This document shows, in pieces, positions 26,022 through 35,454 of a stretch of 50,022 nt of DNA. This DNA is from an uncultured Oscillospiraceae bacterium (GTDB taxonomy: Bacteria > Bacillota > Clostridia > Oscillospirales > Oscillospiraceae). The translations under genes and the position numbers were made by a program. The notes below the pieces were generated by a model that did not search any database, was not told where the DNA came from, and worked only from the letters and a program-made list of their open reading frames with translations. Within the stretch, counting starts at the first letter, position 1. Every line of letters begins with the position of its first letter. The stretch spans positions 1-50,022 of the forward strand of contig CANQQO010000004.1 in the NCBI GenBank assembly GCA_947625965.1, in the 5' to 3' direction.

Positions 26022-27218
26022 ATGAAAAACTTTATCTTCATTTCCCCCAATTTCCCAGTGACCTACTGGAAATTCTGCGCCGAGCTGAAAAACAACGGCC
26101 TGCGGGTCCTGGGCATCGGGGACTGCCCCTATGACCAACTGACCCAGCAGCTCCGGGACTCCCTCCATGAGTATTACAAGGTCTCCTCCCTGGAAAACTA
26201 TGACGAGGTCTTCCGCGCCGTGGCTTTCTTCACCTATAAGTACGGCAAGATCGACTGGCTGGAGTCCAACAACGAATACTGGCTGGAGCGGGACGCCAGA
26301 CTGCGGACGGAGTTCAACATTACCAGCGGCTTCAAGAGCGAGGACATGGAGCGGGTCAAGTGCAAGTCCGCCATGAAAGCCTACTACGCCAAGGCCGGCA
26401 TCCCCACCGCCCGGTATCACCTGGTGGAGGGCTATGACGACGCCGCCGAATTTGCCCACATGGTGGGCTACCCCGTCATTGTCAAGCCGGACAACGGCGT
26501 GGGCGCCAACAACACCTACCGCCTGAACAGCGACGACGATCTGCACTTCTTCATCGACACGAAGGACAGCAACGTCTATATCATGGAGGAATTCATCAAC
26601 GGCTACGTCCGCAGCTACGACGCCATCATCGACTCCCATGGCGACCCGGTCTTCGAGTCCGGCAACATCACGCCCAACTCCCTGATGGACATCGTCAACT
26701 CCCAGAGCAACTGCCTGTACTACCTGGTGCCCTACCTGCCCGAGGACTTCCGGCAGATGGGACTTCGGACGGTGAAAGCCTTTGGCGTCCGCAGTCGGTT
26801 CATCCACCTGGAGTACTTCGTTCTGAACCAGGACCAGGAGGGCCTGGGGAAGAAGGGGGACGTGATCGGCCTGGAGGTGAATATGCGCCCCGCCGGGGGA
26901 TACACCCCCGATATGTACGACTACTCCGCCGAGACTGACGTTTACAAGATGTGGGCGGACATGATCGCCTTTGACCGCTGCACCCTGCCCCAGGACAAGC
27001 CCCGGCACTTCTGCGCTTTCTGCGGCCGCCGGGACGGGAAGAAGTTCTACCTGGACCACAACGCCATCATGACCAAGTACGGTCCCAATATGCGGATGTG
27101 GGGCCGGATCCCCGACGCTCTCTCCGGCGCTATGGCCAATCAGATGTACGTGGCCGTATTCGACACGGAGGAGGAGATGTGGCGCTACTACCAGGATCTG
27201 CTGAACTGCGAGGAGTAA
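26022..27218 (+). CDS. ATP-grasp domain-containing protein
   Basis: KAYYAKAGIPTARYHLVEG...GYPVIVKPDNGVGANNTYRL...VYIMEEFINGYVRSYDAIID...GLEVNMRPAGG. Confidence 0.85.
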   Translation: MKNFIFISPNFPVTYWKFCAELKNNGLRVLGIGDCPYDQLTQQLRDSLHEYYKVSSLENYDEVFRAVAFFTYKYGKIDWLESNNEYWLERDARLRTEFNITSGFKSEDMERVKCKSAMKAYYAKAGIPTARYHLVEGYDDAAEFAHMVGYPVIVKPDNGVGANNTYRLNSDDDLHFFIDTKDSNVYIMEEFINGYVRSYDAIIDSHGDPVFESGNITPNSLMDIVNSQSNCLYYLVPYLPEDFRQMGLRTVKAFGVRSRFIHLEYFVLNQDQEGLGKKGDVIGLEVNMRPAGGYTPDMYDYSAETDVYKMWADMIAFDRCTLPQDKPRHFCAFCGRRDGKKFYLDHNAIMTKYGPNMRMWGRIPDALSGAMANQMYVAVFDTEEEMWRYYQDLLNCEE

Positions 27219-27417
27219 GTATAGATCTATCTCAGGGATGGTATGACAAACGTCTGCCATCCCTGTTTTGATCCCGGCCTTCCTCCGAAGATACCCGGCC
27301 ACGTTTTCAGACCCGAGAGCGGAGAGCGCTGTTCCCTTGGCGCGGCGAAAAAAAGATTGCGCGGCGGGAAAAATTACGGTATAATAGCGGTATCGAGACA
27401 AAAGGAGGGGGAAGCCC

Positions 27418-27711
27418 ATGGAACCCATGCCTGAAAAGGAGGTCCTGACCCAGATCGCGGAGCTGTTCAAGGGCTTCAGCGACGCCACCCGGGTGGAGAT
27501 ATTGTCCTTGCTGGTGGGGAAGGAGCTGTGCGTCAACGACATCGCCCAGGCGGTGGAGCTGAGCCAGAGCGCCGTCAGCCATCAACTGGGCCTGCTCAAA
27601 CGGATGCACCTGGTGAAAAACCGGCGGGAGGGCAAGAATCTGCTCTACTCCCTGGACGACAACCATGTTTTGACCATCCTGCAAACCGGATTGGAGCACG
27701 TCCGGGAATGA
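27418..27711 (+). CDS. ArsR/SmtB family transcriptional regulator
   Basis: LFKGFSDATRVEILSLLVGKELCVNDIAQAVELSQSAVSHQLGLLKRMHLVKNRREGKNLLYSLDD. Confidence 0.92.
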   Translation: MEPMPEKEVLTQIAELFKGFSDATRVEILSLLVGKELCVNDIAQAVELSQSAVSHQLGLLKRMHLVKNRREGKNLLYSLDDNHVLTILQTGLEHVRE

Positions 27712-27757
27712 TCTCTATGCGCGTTCGCCGCTCCCCCGAGGGGGAGCGGCGTTGTCT

Positions 27758-28732
27758 TTATAATCCCTGTTCCCGCAAAAGCCCCAACAGGTCTTGGCCC
27801 CAGGGGAGGGGGGACAGGCGGGAGGACAGCGCTTCCTCCGTCAGGCGGCAGCCGGTGAGGGCCCGCTCCGTCCGCTCCGAAAGGGTGAAATCCATGGCGT
27901 CGGTGTAGACACGGGCGCTTTGGACCCTCCCCGCCTCGATTTGGAGCAGAAGCTGGACCCCGCCCCAGGGAAAGCGGCCCCGGCAGTCCAGGGTGAAGGG
28001 CAGGTCCCGGCCGTAATTCCACTCCCAGCTCGCGTTGCGGGCCGCCAGAGCGGCCACCGTTTCCGGCTCCGGCGGGGGCGCGGGAAGGGCCTGACCGCCG
28101 TAGACCCGGGAGAAGGCGGCTTCCAGAGCCTCCGCCAGCATTTCCACCGTCAGATCCTCCTTTAGGTCCGCCAGATTGCCCACCCGGCTCCGGACCGAGG
28201 CCACGCCCTTGGCCTCCAGCTTGGCCTTGGCGGGGCTCAGATAGCGGCTCAGCTTTTCCATGTCCGCCCGGACCAACAGGGTGCCGTGGTGATAGGCGGC
28301 GCCGCCGCCGTGATAGTAGGCGTTTCCCGAGAATTTCCGGCCCCCCGCCATCAAGTCGTTCCGGCCGGACCGCTCCGTGGGGATGCCCAGGGCGGCCAGG
28401 GCGGACTGGATCACGGACAGTTGGCGGGGAATGTCAAATTCCGCCTGGGGGGTGAGGATGGTGAAATTCAGATTCCCCAGATCGTGGAACACCGCCCCGC
28501 CGCCGCTCTGGCGGCGGGCCAGGAGGCCCCCCTCCCGCTCCAGCAGTCCGGTCCGACATTCCAGCCAGGGGTTCTGGTTCCGGCCGATGACCACCGTGTT
28601 CTGATTCTGCCAGAGGTAGAGGACCGTGGCCCCCGCCCCAGCCAGCTCCAGAAGGGCCGCCTCCACCGCCAGATTGTAATAGGGGTCGAAGGAGGTCCCC
28701 CGGTGGAGATAGAGGGTCACTCCGGTTGACAT
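27758..28732 (-). CDS. lplA: lipoate--protein ligase
   Basis: PYYNLAVEAALLE...LYLWQNQNTVVIGRNQNPWLE...LARRQSGGGAVFHDLGNLNFT. Confidence 0.9.
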   Translation of the reverse strand: MSTGVTLYLHRGTSFDPYYNLAVEAALLELAGAGATVLYLWQNQNTVVIGRNQNPWLECRTGLLEREGGLLARRQSGGGAVFHDLGNLNFTILTPQAEFDIPRQLSVIQSALAALGIPTERSGRNDLMAGGRKFSGNAYYHGGGAAYHHGTLLVRADMEKLSRYLSPAKAKLEAKGVASVRSRVGNLADLKEDLTVEMLAEALEAAFSRVYGGQALPAPPPEPETVAALAARNASWEWNYGRDLPFTLDCRGRFPWGGVQLLLQIEAGRVQSARVYTDAMDFTLSERTERALTGCRLTEEALSSRLSPLPWGQDLLGLLREQGL

Positions 28733-30117
28733 AATATAGGATTCCGGGCCGCCCGGACCTCGTCGGGCCGGCGGATCTGGGCGTGGTGAGGCGCCTCGTG
28801 CATATAGGCCGGGTCCTCGTGGGCCAGGTCGTAGAGCTTTAGAAACACCTCCGCCGCGTGGTCCAGGGTCTCCCGGCTCTCGGTCTCCGTGGGCTCCAGC
28901 ATCAGCGCCTCGTGGACGATGAGGGGGAAGTACATGGTGGGCGGGTGGATGCCGTAGTCGATGAGGGTCTTGGCCACGTCCAGGGCGGTGACGCCGGTCT
29001 CCTTCTTCAGCTCGCTCAGGTCCAGCACAAATTCGTGCATACACAGCCGGTCATAGGCGGGGCGATAGCGGGCCTTCAGCTTTGCCAGGAGGTAGTTGGC
29101 GTTCAGAACGGCGTTTTCCGCCGCCTCGGGGACGCCCTCCCGGCCCAGGGTCAGCAGGTAGGCCAGGGCCTTTACCACCACCAGGAAGTTCCCGGCGAAG
29201 GCGCGGACCTGGATGCCCTCTCCGCCGTCCATCAGGCGGGACTTGGGCAGATACTCCGCCAGGAAGCCCTTGCAGCCCACGGCCCCCGCTCCGGGACCGC
29301 CGCCGCCGTGGGGCGTGGCGAAGGTCTTGTGGAGGTTCAGATGGACGCAGTCGAAGCCCATGTCTCCCGGACGGGCCAGCCCCATGACGGCGTTCAGGTT
29401 GGCCCCGTCATAGTAGCACAATCCCCCGGCCCCGTGGACCAAACGGGTGATCTCCAGGATGTTTTTGTCGAAAATACCGACGGTGTTGGGATTGGTGAGC
29501 ATCAATCCGGCGATGTCCTCTCCCAGGACGGCCTTCAGCGCGTCCAGGTCCACGCAGCCGTCGGGCCCGGAGGGAATGTTCACGATCTGATAGCCGCACA
29601 TGGCGGCGGTCGCCGGGTTGGTGCCGTGGGCGGAGTCGGGGACCAGGATCTTGCACCGCTTTTTGTCCCCCCGGGCGTCGTGGTACTGCTTGATGAGCAG
29701 AACGCCGGTAAACTCGCCGTGGGCCCCGGCGGCGGGCTGGAAGGTCATGTCCTCCATGCCGGTGATCTCGCACAGGAGCTTTTTGGCCATGTCCAGGACC
29801 TCCCGGCAGCCCTCCGTGGCGGACCGGGGGGCCAGGGGATGGATGCCGGTGAAGCCCGGCAGGGCGGCCATTTCCTCGTCGATCCGGGGGTTGTATTTCA
29901 TGGTGCAGGAACCCAGGGGATAGAAGCCGCTGTTGACCCCGTGGACCCGGCGGCAGAGCTCGGTGTAGTGGCGGCTCAGGTCCGTTTCGCTGACTTCCGG
30001 CAGCTTGGGCGGGTCCGCGCGGCCCATGCCCTCCGGCAGGGAGACCTCCGGCACGTCGCACTCCGGCAGGTATTCCGTGCCCCGGCCGGGGACGCTTTTC
30101 TCAAAGATCAGATTCAT
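28717..30117 (-). CDS. gcvPB: glycine dehydrogenase (aminomethyl-transferring) subunit 2
   Basis: FYPLGSCTMKYNPRIDEE; PDSAHGTNPATAAMCGY; HLNLHKTFATPHGGGGPGAGAVG. Confidence 0.95.
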   Translation of the reverse strand: MNLIFEKSVPGRGTEYLPECDVPEVSLPEGMGRADPPKLPEVSETDLSRHYTELCRRVHGVNSGFYPLGSCTMKYNPRIDEEMAALPGFTGIHPLAPRSATEGCREVLDMAKKLLCEITGMEDMTFQPAAGAHGEFTGVLLIKQYHDARGDKKRCKILVPDSAHGTNPATAAMCGYQIVNIPSGPDGCVDLDALKAVLGEDIAGLMLTNPNTVGIFDKNILEITRLVHGAGGLCYYDGANLNAVMGLARPGDMGFDCVHLNLHKTFATPHGGGGPGAGAVGCKGFLAEYLPKSRLMDGGEGIQVRAFAGNFLVVVKALAYLLTLGREGVPEAAENAVLNANYLLAKLKARYRPAYDRLCMHEFVLDLSELKKETGVTALDVAKTLIDYGIHPPTMYFPLIVHEALMLEPTETESRETLDHAAEVFLKLYDLAHEDPAYMHEAPHHAQIRRPDEVRAARNPILCQPE

Positions 30118-31424
30118 GAGAGCACCTCCTTCACGATCTCCACGGCCCGGTCCAGCGCCTCCCGGGAGACCTTCTCCGTGGCGCACCAGAGCACGCCGCC
30201 CTCGATGGGCAGGCCCCCCAGGATCCCCGCGTCCTCCAGGGCGGAGAGGACCTCCGCCGTCTTGGGCAGGGTGGTGACAAATTCATGGAAGAAGGCTCCC
30301 CCGTGGACCCGCTCCACGCCGGGAAGGGCGCAGAGCTTCTCCGCCAGATAGTGGGCCTTGGCCATGGACTCCCTGGCCGCCTTGGCCATGCCCGCCGGCC
30401 CCATGGCCGCCATGTACACGCCGGCGGTGAGGGCGCACAGCGCCTCGTTGGAGCAGATGTTGGAGCTGGCCTTCTCCCGGCGGATATGCTGCTCCCGGGC
30501 CTGGAGGGACAGCACGTAGGCCCGCTCTCCGGCGGCGTCCACCGTCTGGCCCACGATGCGGCCGGGGAGCTTCCGCATATATTTGGCCGTGGTGGCCATG
30601 AAGCCCAGGTAGGGCCCGCCGTAGCTCAGGGGCATACCCAGCGGCTGGCCCTCGCCCACGGCAATGTCCGCCCCGGCCTCCCGGGGCGTTTGCAGGATCG
30701 CCAGGGCGATGGGGTTGCAGCCAAGGATATACATGGCCCCGGCGGCGTGGACCGCCTGACCGATCTCCTGGGCCGGCTCCAAAAGCCCATAGAAATTGGG
30801 CTGCTGGACGTAGACCGACGCCACCTCGGGGGTCAGCATGGCGGCGAGGGCCTCCAAATCGGTCCGGCCGTCCTTCTGCGGGATCAGACGCAGCTCCGCC
30901 CCGGCGGCGTAGCAGTAGGTCTTCACGGTTTGGATGGTGTCGGGATGGGCGGCGGCGGAGATCAGGGTCACCCGGCGCTTCCGGTCCCGGCACATGGCGG
31001 CGGCCTCCGCCGCGGCGGTGGCCCCGTCGTAGACCGAGGCGTTGGACACGTCCATCCCGGTCAGGCGGCAGATCATGGTCTGGTATTCAAAGATGGACTG
31101 CAAAATGCCCTGGCTCATCTCCGCCTGGTAGGGCGTGTAGGCGGTGAGGAATTCCTCCTTGGCGGGGATGTACTTGACGATGCTAGGGATATAGTGGTCA
31201 TAGGCCCCGGCCCCCCGGAGGACTGTGGGGAACACCCGGTTTTTCTCCGCCATGGCGGAAAGGCTCCGGGCCACCTCCAGCTCGCTTTTGCCCTCGGGGA
31301 GGTCCAGCTCCGGCCGGTACATTTCCTCCGGCACGTCCCGGTACAGCTCCCGGAAGGAGGCCACCCCCACGGCGGAGAGCATTTCCTGCCGCTCCGCCGG
31401 GGTGGAGGGGATGTAGCTGCCCAT
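30114..31424 (-). CDS. gcvPA: glycine dehydrogenase (aminomethyl-transferring) subunit 1
   Basis: MGSYIPSTPAERQEML; FLTAYTPYQAEMSQGILQSIFEYQTMICRLTGMDVSNASVYDGATAAAEAAAM. Confidence 0.95.
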   Translation of the reverse strand: MGSYIPSTPAERQEMLSAVGVASFRELYRDVPEEMYRPELDLPEGKSELEVARSLSAMAEKNRVFPTVLRGAGAYDHYIPSIVKYIPAKEEFLTAYTPYQAEMSQGILQSIFEYQTMICRLTGMDVSNASVYDGATAAAEAAAMCRDRKRRVTLISAAAHPDTIQTVKTYCYAAGAELRLIPQKDGRTDLEALAAMLTPEVASVYVQQPNFYGLLEPAQEIGQAVHAAGAMYILGCNPIALAILQTPREAGADIAVGEGQPLGMPLSYGGPYLGFMATTAKYMRKLPGRIVGQTVDAAGERAYVLSLQAREQHIRREKASSNICSNEALCALTAGVYMAAMGPAGMAKAARESMAKAHYLAEKLCALPGVERVHGGAFFHEFVTTLPKTAEVLSALEDAGILGGLPIEGGVLWCATEKVSREALDRAVEIVKEVLS

Positions 31425-31425
31425 A

Positions 31426-31803
31426 TCAGCCCTCCTGCTGGCAGTAGACCTGATAGTCCTCGGCGGACATCAGGTCCTCGCTGTCCGTCACGTCCTCCAC
31501 CTGGATGATCCAAGCGCCGTAGGGGTCCTCGTTGAGGCTCTCGGGGGCGTCCTCCAGGGCGGTGTTCACCTGGCACACCACGCCGGTGACGGGGCTGATG
31601 AGATCGGAGACCGCCTTGACGGACTCCACGTCCCCAAAGCTCTCCCCGGCAATGACGGTGTCGCCCACGGCGGGCAGGTTCACGAAGACCACGTCCCCCA
31701 GGGCGTCCTGGGCATAGTCGGAGATGCCGACGACGGCCACGTCTCCCTCGTCCCGCAGCCATTCGTGGGAACGGGTGTACTTGAGATCGATCGGGTAATT
31801 CAT
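31426..31803 (-). CDS. gcvH: glycine cleavage system protein H
   Basis: YTRSHEWLRDEGDVAVVGISDYAQDALGDVVFVNLPAVGD...GESFGDVESVKAVSDLISPVTG. Confidence 0.95.
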   Translation of the reverse strand: MNYPIDLKYTRSHEWLRDEGDVAVVGISDYAQDALGDVVFVNLPAVGDTVIAGESFGDVESVKAVSDLISPVTGVVCQVNTALEDAPESLNEDPYGAWIIQVEDVTDSEDLMSAEDYQVYCQQEG

Positions 31804-31833
31804 GATAGTTTCCTCCTCAAAAATGTCTGTATT

Positions 31834-33009
31834 TTAGATCAGTTCCGCCCGGCCATAGGGGGGCAGATCCTGGCGCATATGACGTTTGACGATCCGGGCG
31901 TTCAGGAGTTTGCCCCGGACATTGACCTGGACCGTGTCTCCCACGGTCAGGGCGCTGTCCACATAGGCAAAGGCGATGGCCCGCTTGCCGGTGGCGTCCA
32001 AAGGCTCCCCGGCCTGGTCGAAGCGGTAGTAGGGGACCATGGTGCCGCTGGTGACCCAGCCGGCGGGGGCCCCGTCCCGGAGGACCTCCATTCCCGCCCG
32101 GATAACGCCCCGGTCCTCCAAGGCAATGGGGACGACCCGTTTGGCGGTCCCGCCCTTCTGGGCTTCCAGAAGCTCCCGGGCCACAAAATCCCCCTTCTCC
32201 GGGGCGAAGCTGACGGCGAACCGGGCCAGGGGCACCGCGAAAATGGGGATCTCCGCCCCGCCGGGATCCGTCCCCAGCTCGTGGCCGTAGAGGGGCAGGC
32301 CCGCCTCCAGCCGGAGCGTGTCCCGGGCCCCCAGGCCCGTGGGACGGGCCCCCTGGGCGATCAGCAGGTCCCAGAGCCACACCGCGTCGCCGGCGGGGAG
32401 GAAGACCTCGTAGCCGATGGGGTCCCCGGTGTAGCCGGTCTTGGACACCCGGACGGCCCTGCCCTGAATGGTGATCTGGCCCAGGTCGTTCTTTCGGGGA
32501 CCGGTGATGGTCTCCGCCCCGGAGAGGGCTTTCAGAATAGCCTCCGCCTCCGGGCCCTGGACGGCGATGGAGGAATACCGGTCCGTGATGTTTGTGATTC
32601 GGCAGTCGTACTCCGGCAGATACTTGGCGAAGTGGGCCAGGTCCTTGTCGGTGTTGGAGGCGTTGACGACCAGCATATACCGCTCCGCCTCGAACAGATA
32701 CACATAGGCGTCGTCTACCGCGCCGCCGGTCTCCGTGGGGATCATGCAGTACTGGGCCCGTCCAGGCGTCAGGGCCGCCACGTTGCTGGTCAGGACCCTC
32801 TGCAAAAAGGCCAGCCGGTCCGGCCCCTCCACCAGGAGGCGGCCCATGTGGGACACGTCGAAAATACCGCATTTCCGCCGGTCATACAGATGCTCCGCCA
32901 CGATGCCGGTGGGGTACTGGATGGGCATTTCCCATCCGCCGAAGTCCACCATGGCAGCTCCCGCCGCCAGGTGGGCCGGATAAAGGGGGGTGCGCTTCAA
33001 TTCACTCAT
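31834..33009 (-). CDS. gcvT: aminomethyltransferase (glycine cleavage T protein)
   Basis: RTPLYPAHLAAGAAMVDFGGWEMPIQYPTG; FDVSHMGRLLVEGPD; TGYTGDPIGYEVFLP. Confidence 0.95.
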   Translation of the reverse strand: MSELKRTPLYPAHLAAGAAMVDFGGWEMPIQYPTGIVAEHLYDRRKCGIFDVSHMGRLLVEGPDRLAFLQRVLTSNVAALTPGRAQYCMIPTETGGAVDDAYVYLFEAERYMLVVNASNTDKDLAHFAKYLPEYDCRITNITDRYSSIAVQGPEAEAILKALSGAETITGPRKNDLGQITIQGRAVRVSKTGYTGDPIGYEVFLPAGDAVWLWDLLIAQGARPTGLGARDTLRLEAGLPLYGHELGTDPGGAEIPIFAVPLARFAVSFAPEKGDFVARELLEAQKGGTAKRVVPIALEDRGVIRAGMEVLRDGAPAGWVTSGTMVPYYRFDQAGEPLDATGKRAIAFAYVDSALTVGDTVQVNVRGKLLNARIVKRHMRQDLPPYGRAELI

Positions 33010-33964
33010 GGTTACCTCCTTCTGAGCTTGCCTCCGCCCGGGGGACGGGGGCGGTTTCTTCACAGATATGGACGCCGGCCATTTCCAGCAAACCGGGAAC
33101 GCTTTTTTCCGCGCCGATGGCCATGATATGGACCCCGGCACACAGCTTCCGCTCCCGCAGCTCCGCCACCAGCTCCGCCGCCATGGCCAGCCCCAGCCGG
33201 GCTGGGCTGCCGCCGGCGGCCTTCTCCGCCGCCAGGGCGTCGATCTGGCTTTGGGGCACCGCGATGCCCGGGACGTGCTCGTTCATGAATTTCGCCATGC
33301 CGGCGGATTTCAGCGGGATGATCCCGGCCAGGATCGGGACCCGGATCCCCGCCCGGTCCACCCCTTCCAGGAAGGGAAGGAGGCTCTCCGCGGAGAAGAC
33401 CGCCTGGGTCTGGAGGAACCGGGCCCCGGCGTCCGCTTTCCGCTTGAGTCTGGCGATCTGCAGGGGCAGGGGGTCGTACACCGGCGTGGCCGCCGCGCCT
33501 CCAAAGAATCGGGGGGCCTCCCCCGTCAGGGGATTTCCGCCGCAGTCCCGGCCGGCCTCCAATTCCCGCAGCAGCTCCAAAATGCCCACGCTGTCCAGAT
33601 CGTAGACGGGCTTGGCGTCCCGGCAGTCCCCCACGGCGGGGTGGTCCCCCGTGAGGCAGAGCACCGTGTCGATGCCAAAGGCGGCGGCGGTGAGCAGATC
33701 GGCGGCCAGGGCCATCCGGTTCCGGTCCCGGCCCGTCATTTGCAGGATGGGCTCGAAGCCCGCCTGCCGGAGGGCTGTGCAGAGCCCCAGGCTGGAGGCT
33801 TTGAGGCAGGCGGACTGCATATCCGTCACGTTGAGGCTGTGGACCTTCCCCCGGAGGACCTGGGCGGTTTCCAGGGCGGGCCGGAAGTCCGCCCCCTTGG
33901 GTGGAGCCATCTCGGCGGTGACGGCGAATTGGCCCTGCTCCAGGGCACGCTGAAGCCGGCTCAT
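33002..33964 (-). CDS. metF: methylenetetrahydrofolate reductase
   Basis: FAVTAEMAPPKGADFRPALETAQVL...HSLNVTDMQSACLKASSL...ILQMTGRDRNRMALAADLL. Confidence 0.9.
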   Translation of the reverse strand: MSRLQRALEQGQFAVTAEMAPPKGADFRPALETAQVLRGKVHSLNVTDMQSACLKASSLGLCTALRQAGFEPILQMTGRDRNRMALAADLLTAAAFGIDTVLCLTGDHPAVGDCRDAKPVYDLDSVGILELLRELEAGRDCGGNPLTGEAPRFFGGAAATPVYDPLPLQIARLKRKADAGARFLQTQAVFSAESLLPFLEGVDRAGIRVPILAGIIPLKSAGMAKFMNEHVPGIAVPQSQIDALAAEKAAGGSPARLGLAMAAELVAELRERKLCAGVHIMAIGAEKSVPGLLEMAGVHICEETAPVPRAEASSEGGNHE

Positions 33965-34611
33965 TTCCGCACCTCCCGCAGATTCAAGTGGGCCGGATGG
34001 GCGGCGGGACGCCGGCCGCCGGTGGGGGAGAGGAGGGCGTCCAGCTTGCCCAGCTTTTCCAGGCGGCGGTAGATCAGGACCCAGGCGCAGTCGTTTTCCG
34101 GGTCCACCTCGCATTTGCCGTTCCTCTGGCCGCCGCAGGGGCCGTTGACCAGGCCCTTGGCGCAGCGGGTCACGGGGCAGATACCCCCGGTAACGCCCAG
34201 GACGCAGTCCCCGCACATCCGGCAGTACTCGTGGAAGATGCCCACCCGCTCCACCTGGCCCAGGAACAAGGTGTCGTTGGCGGGGTAGACGGGCAGGTCC
34301 ACGTTGTCCGCCACGGTCTGGACCCCGTCGCCGCAGGCCAGGCCCACCACGGCGTCCACGTCCAGGCCCCGGAGGACCTTCAGATCCCGCTTCACCAGCA
34401 TTTTGTGGCAGCACTCGTCGGGCAGGACCGTGGCGGCCACCTGGAAGCCCCGGGCCTCCAAAAAGGCTTTCATTTCCCCGATCTCCTTCTCTCCGCCGGT
34501 CTGGCAGGCGGCTGCGCAGCTTCCGCAGCCCACGATGGCCACCCGTTTGGCCCCCTGGAGCATGGACAAAAGAGCCTCCTCCGGTTTCTTTCGGGTGATG
34601 ATCACGCGCAT
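33961..34611 (-). CDS. methylenetetrahydrofolate reductase C-terminal domain protein (MetV-like, Fe-S/Zn cysteine motifs)
   Basis: VAIVGCGSCAAACQTGGEKEI...DECCHKMLVKRDLKVLRGLDVDAVVGLACGDGVQTVAD...CAKGLVNGPCGGQRNGKCEV. Confidence 0.85.
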   Translation of the reverse strand: MRVIITRKKPEEALLSMLQGAKRVAIVGCGSCAAACQTGGEKEIGEMKAFLEARGFQVAATVLPDECCHKMLVKRDLKVLRGLDVDAVVGLACGDGVQTVADNVDLPVYPANDTLFLGQVERVGIFHEYCRMCGDCVLGVTGGICPVTRCAKGLVNGPCGGQRNGKCEVDPENDCAWVLIYRRLEKLGKLDALLSPTGGRRPAAHPAHLNLREVRK

Positions 34612-34624
34612 TCTCCTTTCCGCA

Positions 34625-34672
34625 AAATAAGACGGAGGCACGGCGGGGGCGAAATCCCCCGCTGTGCCTCCG
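34625..34672 (-). terminator. riboswitch expression-platform terminator
   Basis: GGAGGCACAGCGGGGGATTTCGCCCCCGCCGTGCCTCC followed by T-rich tract on minus strand. Confidence 0.8.
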
Positions 34673-34674
34673 CT

Positions 34675-34835
34675 GAATGTACCTGAGAGATTCCCCGCGA
34701 GAAAGCGGGTTGCACCTTCGGCGTGGGGGCAAGCCCCACTCTACGGAGTATCGTCCTGGCCCGGTCCTTTTGCCTGAGAGTTTCCGCGTTCCCCTTCGGC
34801 GCCAAATCCGGTCTCTCCCGGGCCATTCATCCGAT
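34675..34835 (-). promoter_or_regulatory. tandem glycine riboswitch
   Basis: Minus strand: GGGAGAGACCGG...GCCGAAGGGGAA...AAACTCTCAGGCAAAAGGACC (aptamer 1), ...GCCGAAGGTGCAA...AATCTCTCAGGTACA (aptamer 2). Confidence 0.93.
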
Positions 34836-34862
34836 ACGAAGCTATGGAGTTGTTACGTCGCC

Positions 34863-34891
34863 ATTCTAGCACAGCCCCGGGGAAAAAGCAA
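34863..34891 (-). promoter_or_regulatory. promoter of gcv operon
   Basis: Minus strand TTGCTT - 17 bp - TAGAAT just upstream of the riboswitch. Confidence 0.5.
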
Positions 34892-35012
34892 GTGATAATT
34901 GTGAAAAATTTCTGATTTTTTCCATGAAACAGGGGACAAGTCTGTGGAATAATGCCAAATGACAAGCTCCCGTCTCGGAATTATAATAAGGTGCGGAAGG
35001 GAGGCGCGGAAA

Positions 35013-35387
35013 ATGGAGCGGTTTGTCGTCCGTAAAACCCCGTCGGGATACAAATTTGACCTCCGGGCCGCCAACGGGGAGACCGTGGCCTCCTCCCAGG
35101 TCTACGCCACCCGGGCGGCCTGCCTCCGTGGAGCGGAGGGCCTGATCCGGGCGGCCCTGGACGCCCGGGTCTGGGACCGGACCGGTGCCGACGCGCCCGC
35201 CCGGAATCCCCGGTTTGAGATCTACCGGGACCGGGCCGGGGCCTGGCGCTTCCGCCTCCGCGCGCGGAACGGCGCCGTGGTGGCCTCCTCGGAGCCCTAC
35301 GCGGGCCGCGCCGGCTGCGAAAACGGCATCCAAAGCGTGCGCCGCCTGATCACGGAAGGTTTTTCCCCGGAAGTTTTGGGGGAATGA
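35013..35387 (+). CDS. DUF1508/YegP-like tandem-domain protein
   Basis: KFDLRAANGETVASSQVYATRAACLRGAEGL and RFRLRARNGAVVASSEPYAGRAGCENGIQSVR repeats. Confidence 0.85.
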   Translation: MERFVVRKTPSGYKFDLRAANGETVASSQVYATRAACLRGAEGLIRAALDARVWDRTGADAPARNPRFEIYRDRAGAWRFRLRARNGAVVASSEPYAGRAGCENGIQSVRRLITEGFSPEVLGE

Positions 35388-35454
35388 TTGACTTTTTTCC
35401 CATTTTATGAGACAATACACCAAAGAATCCAACAAAAAAGAGAGGTTTCCATTT

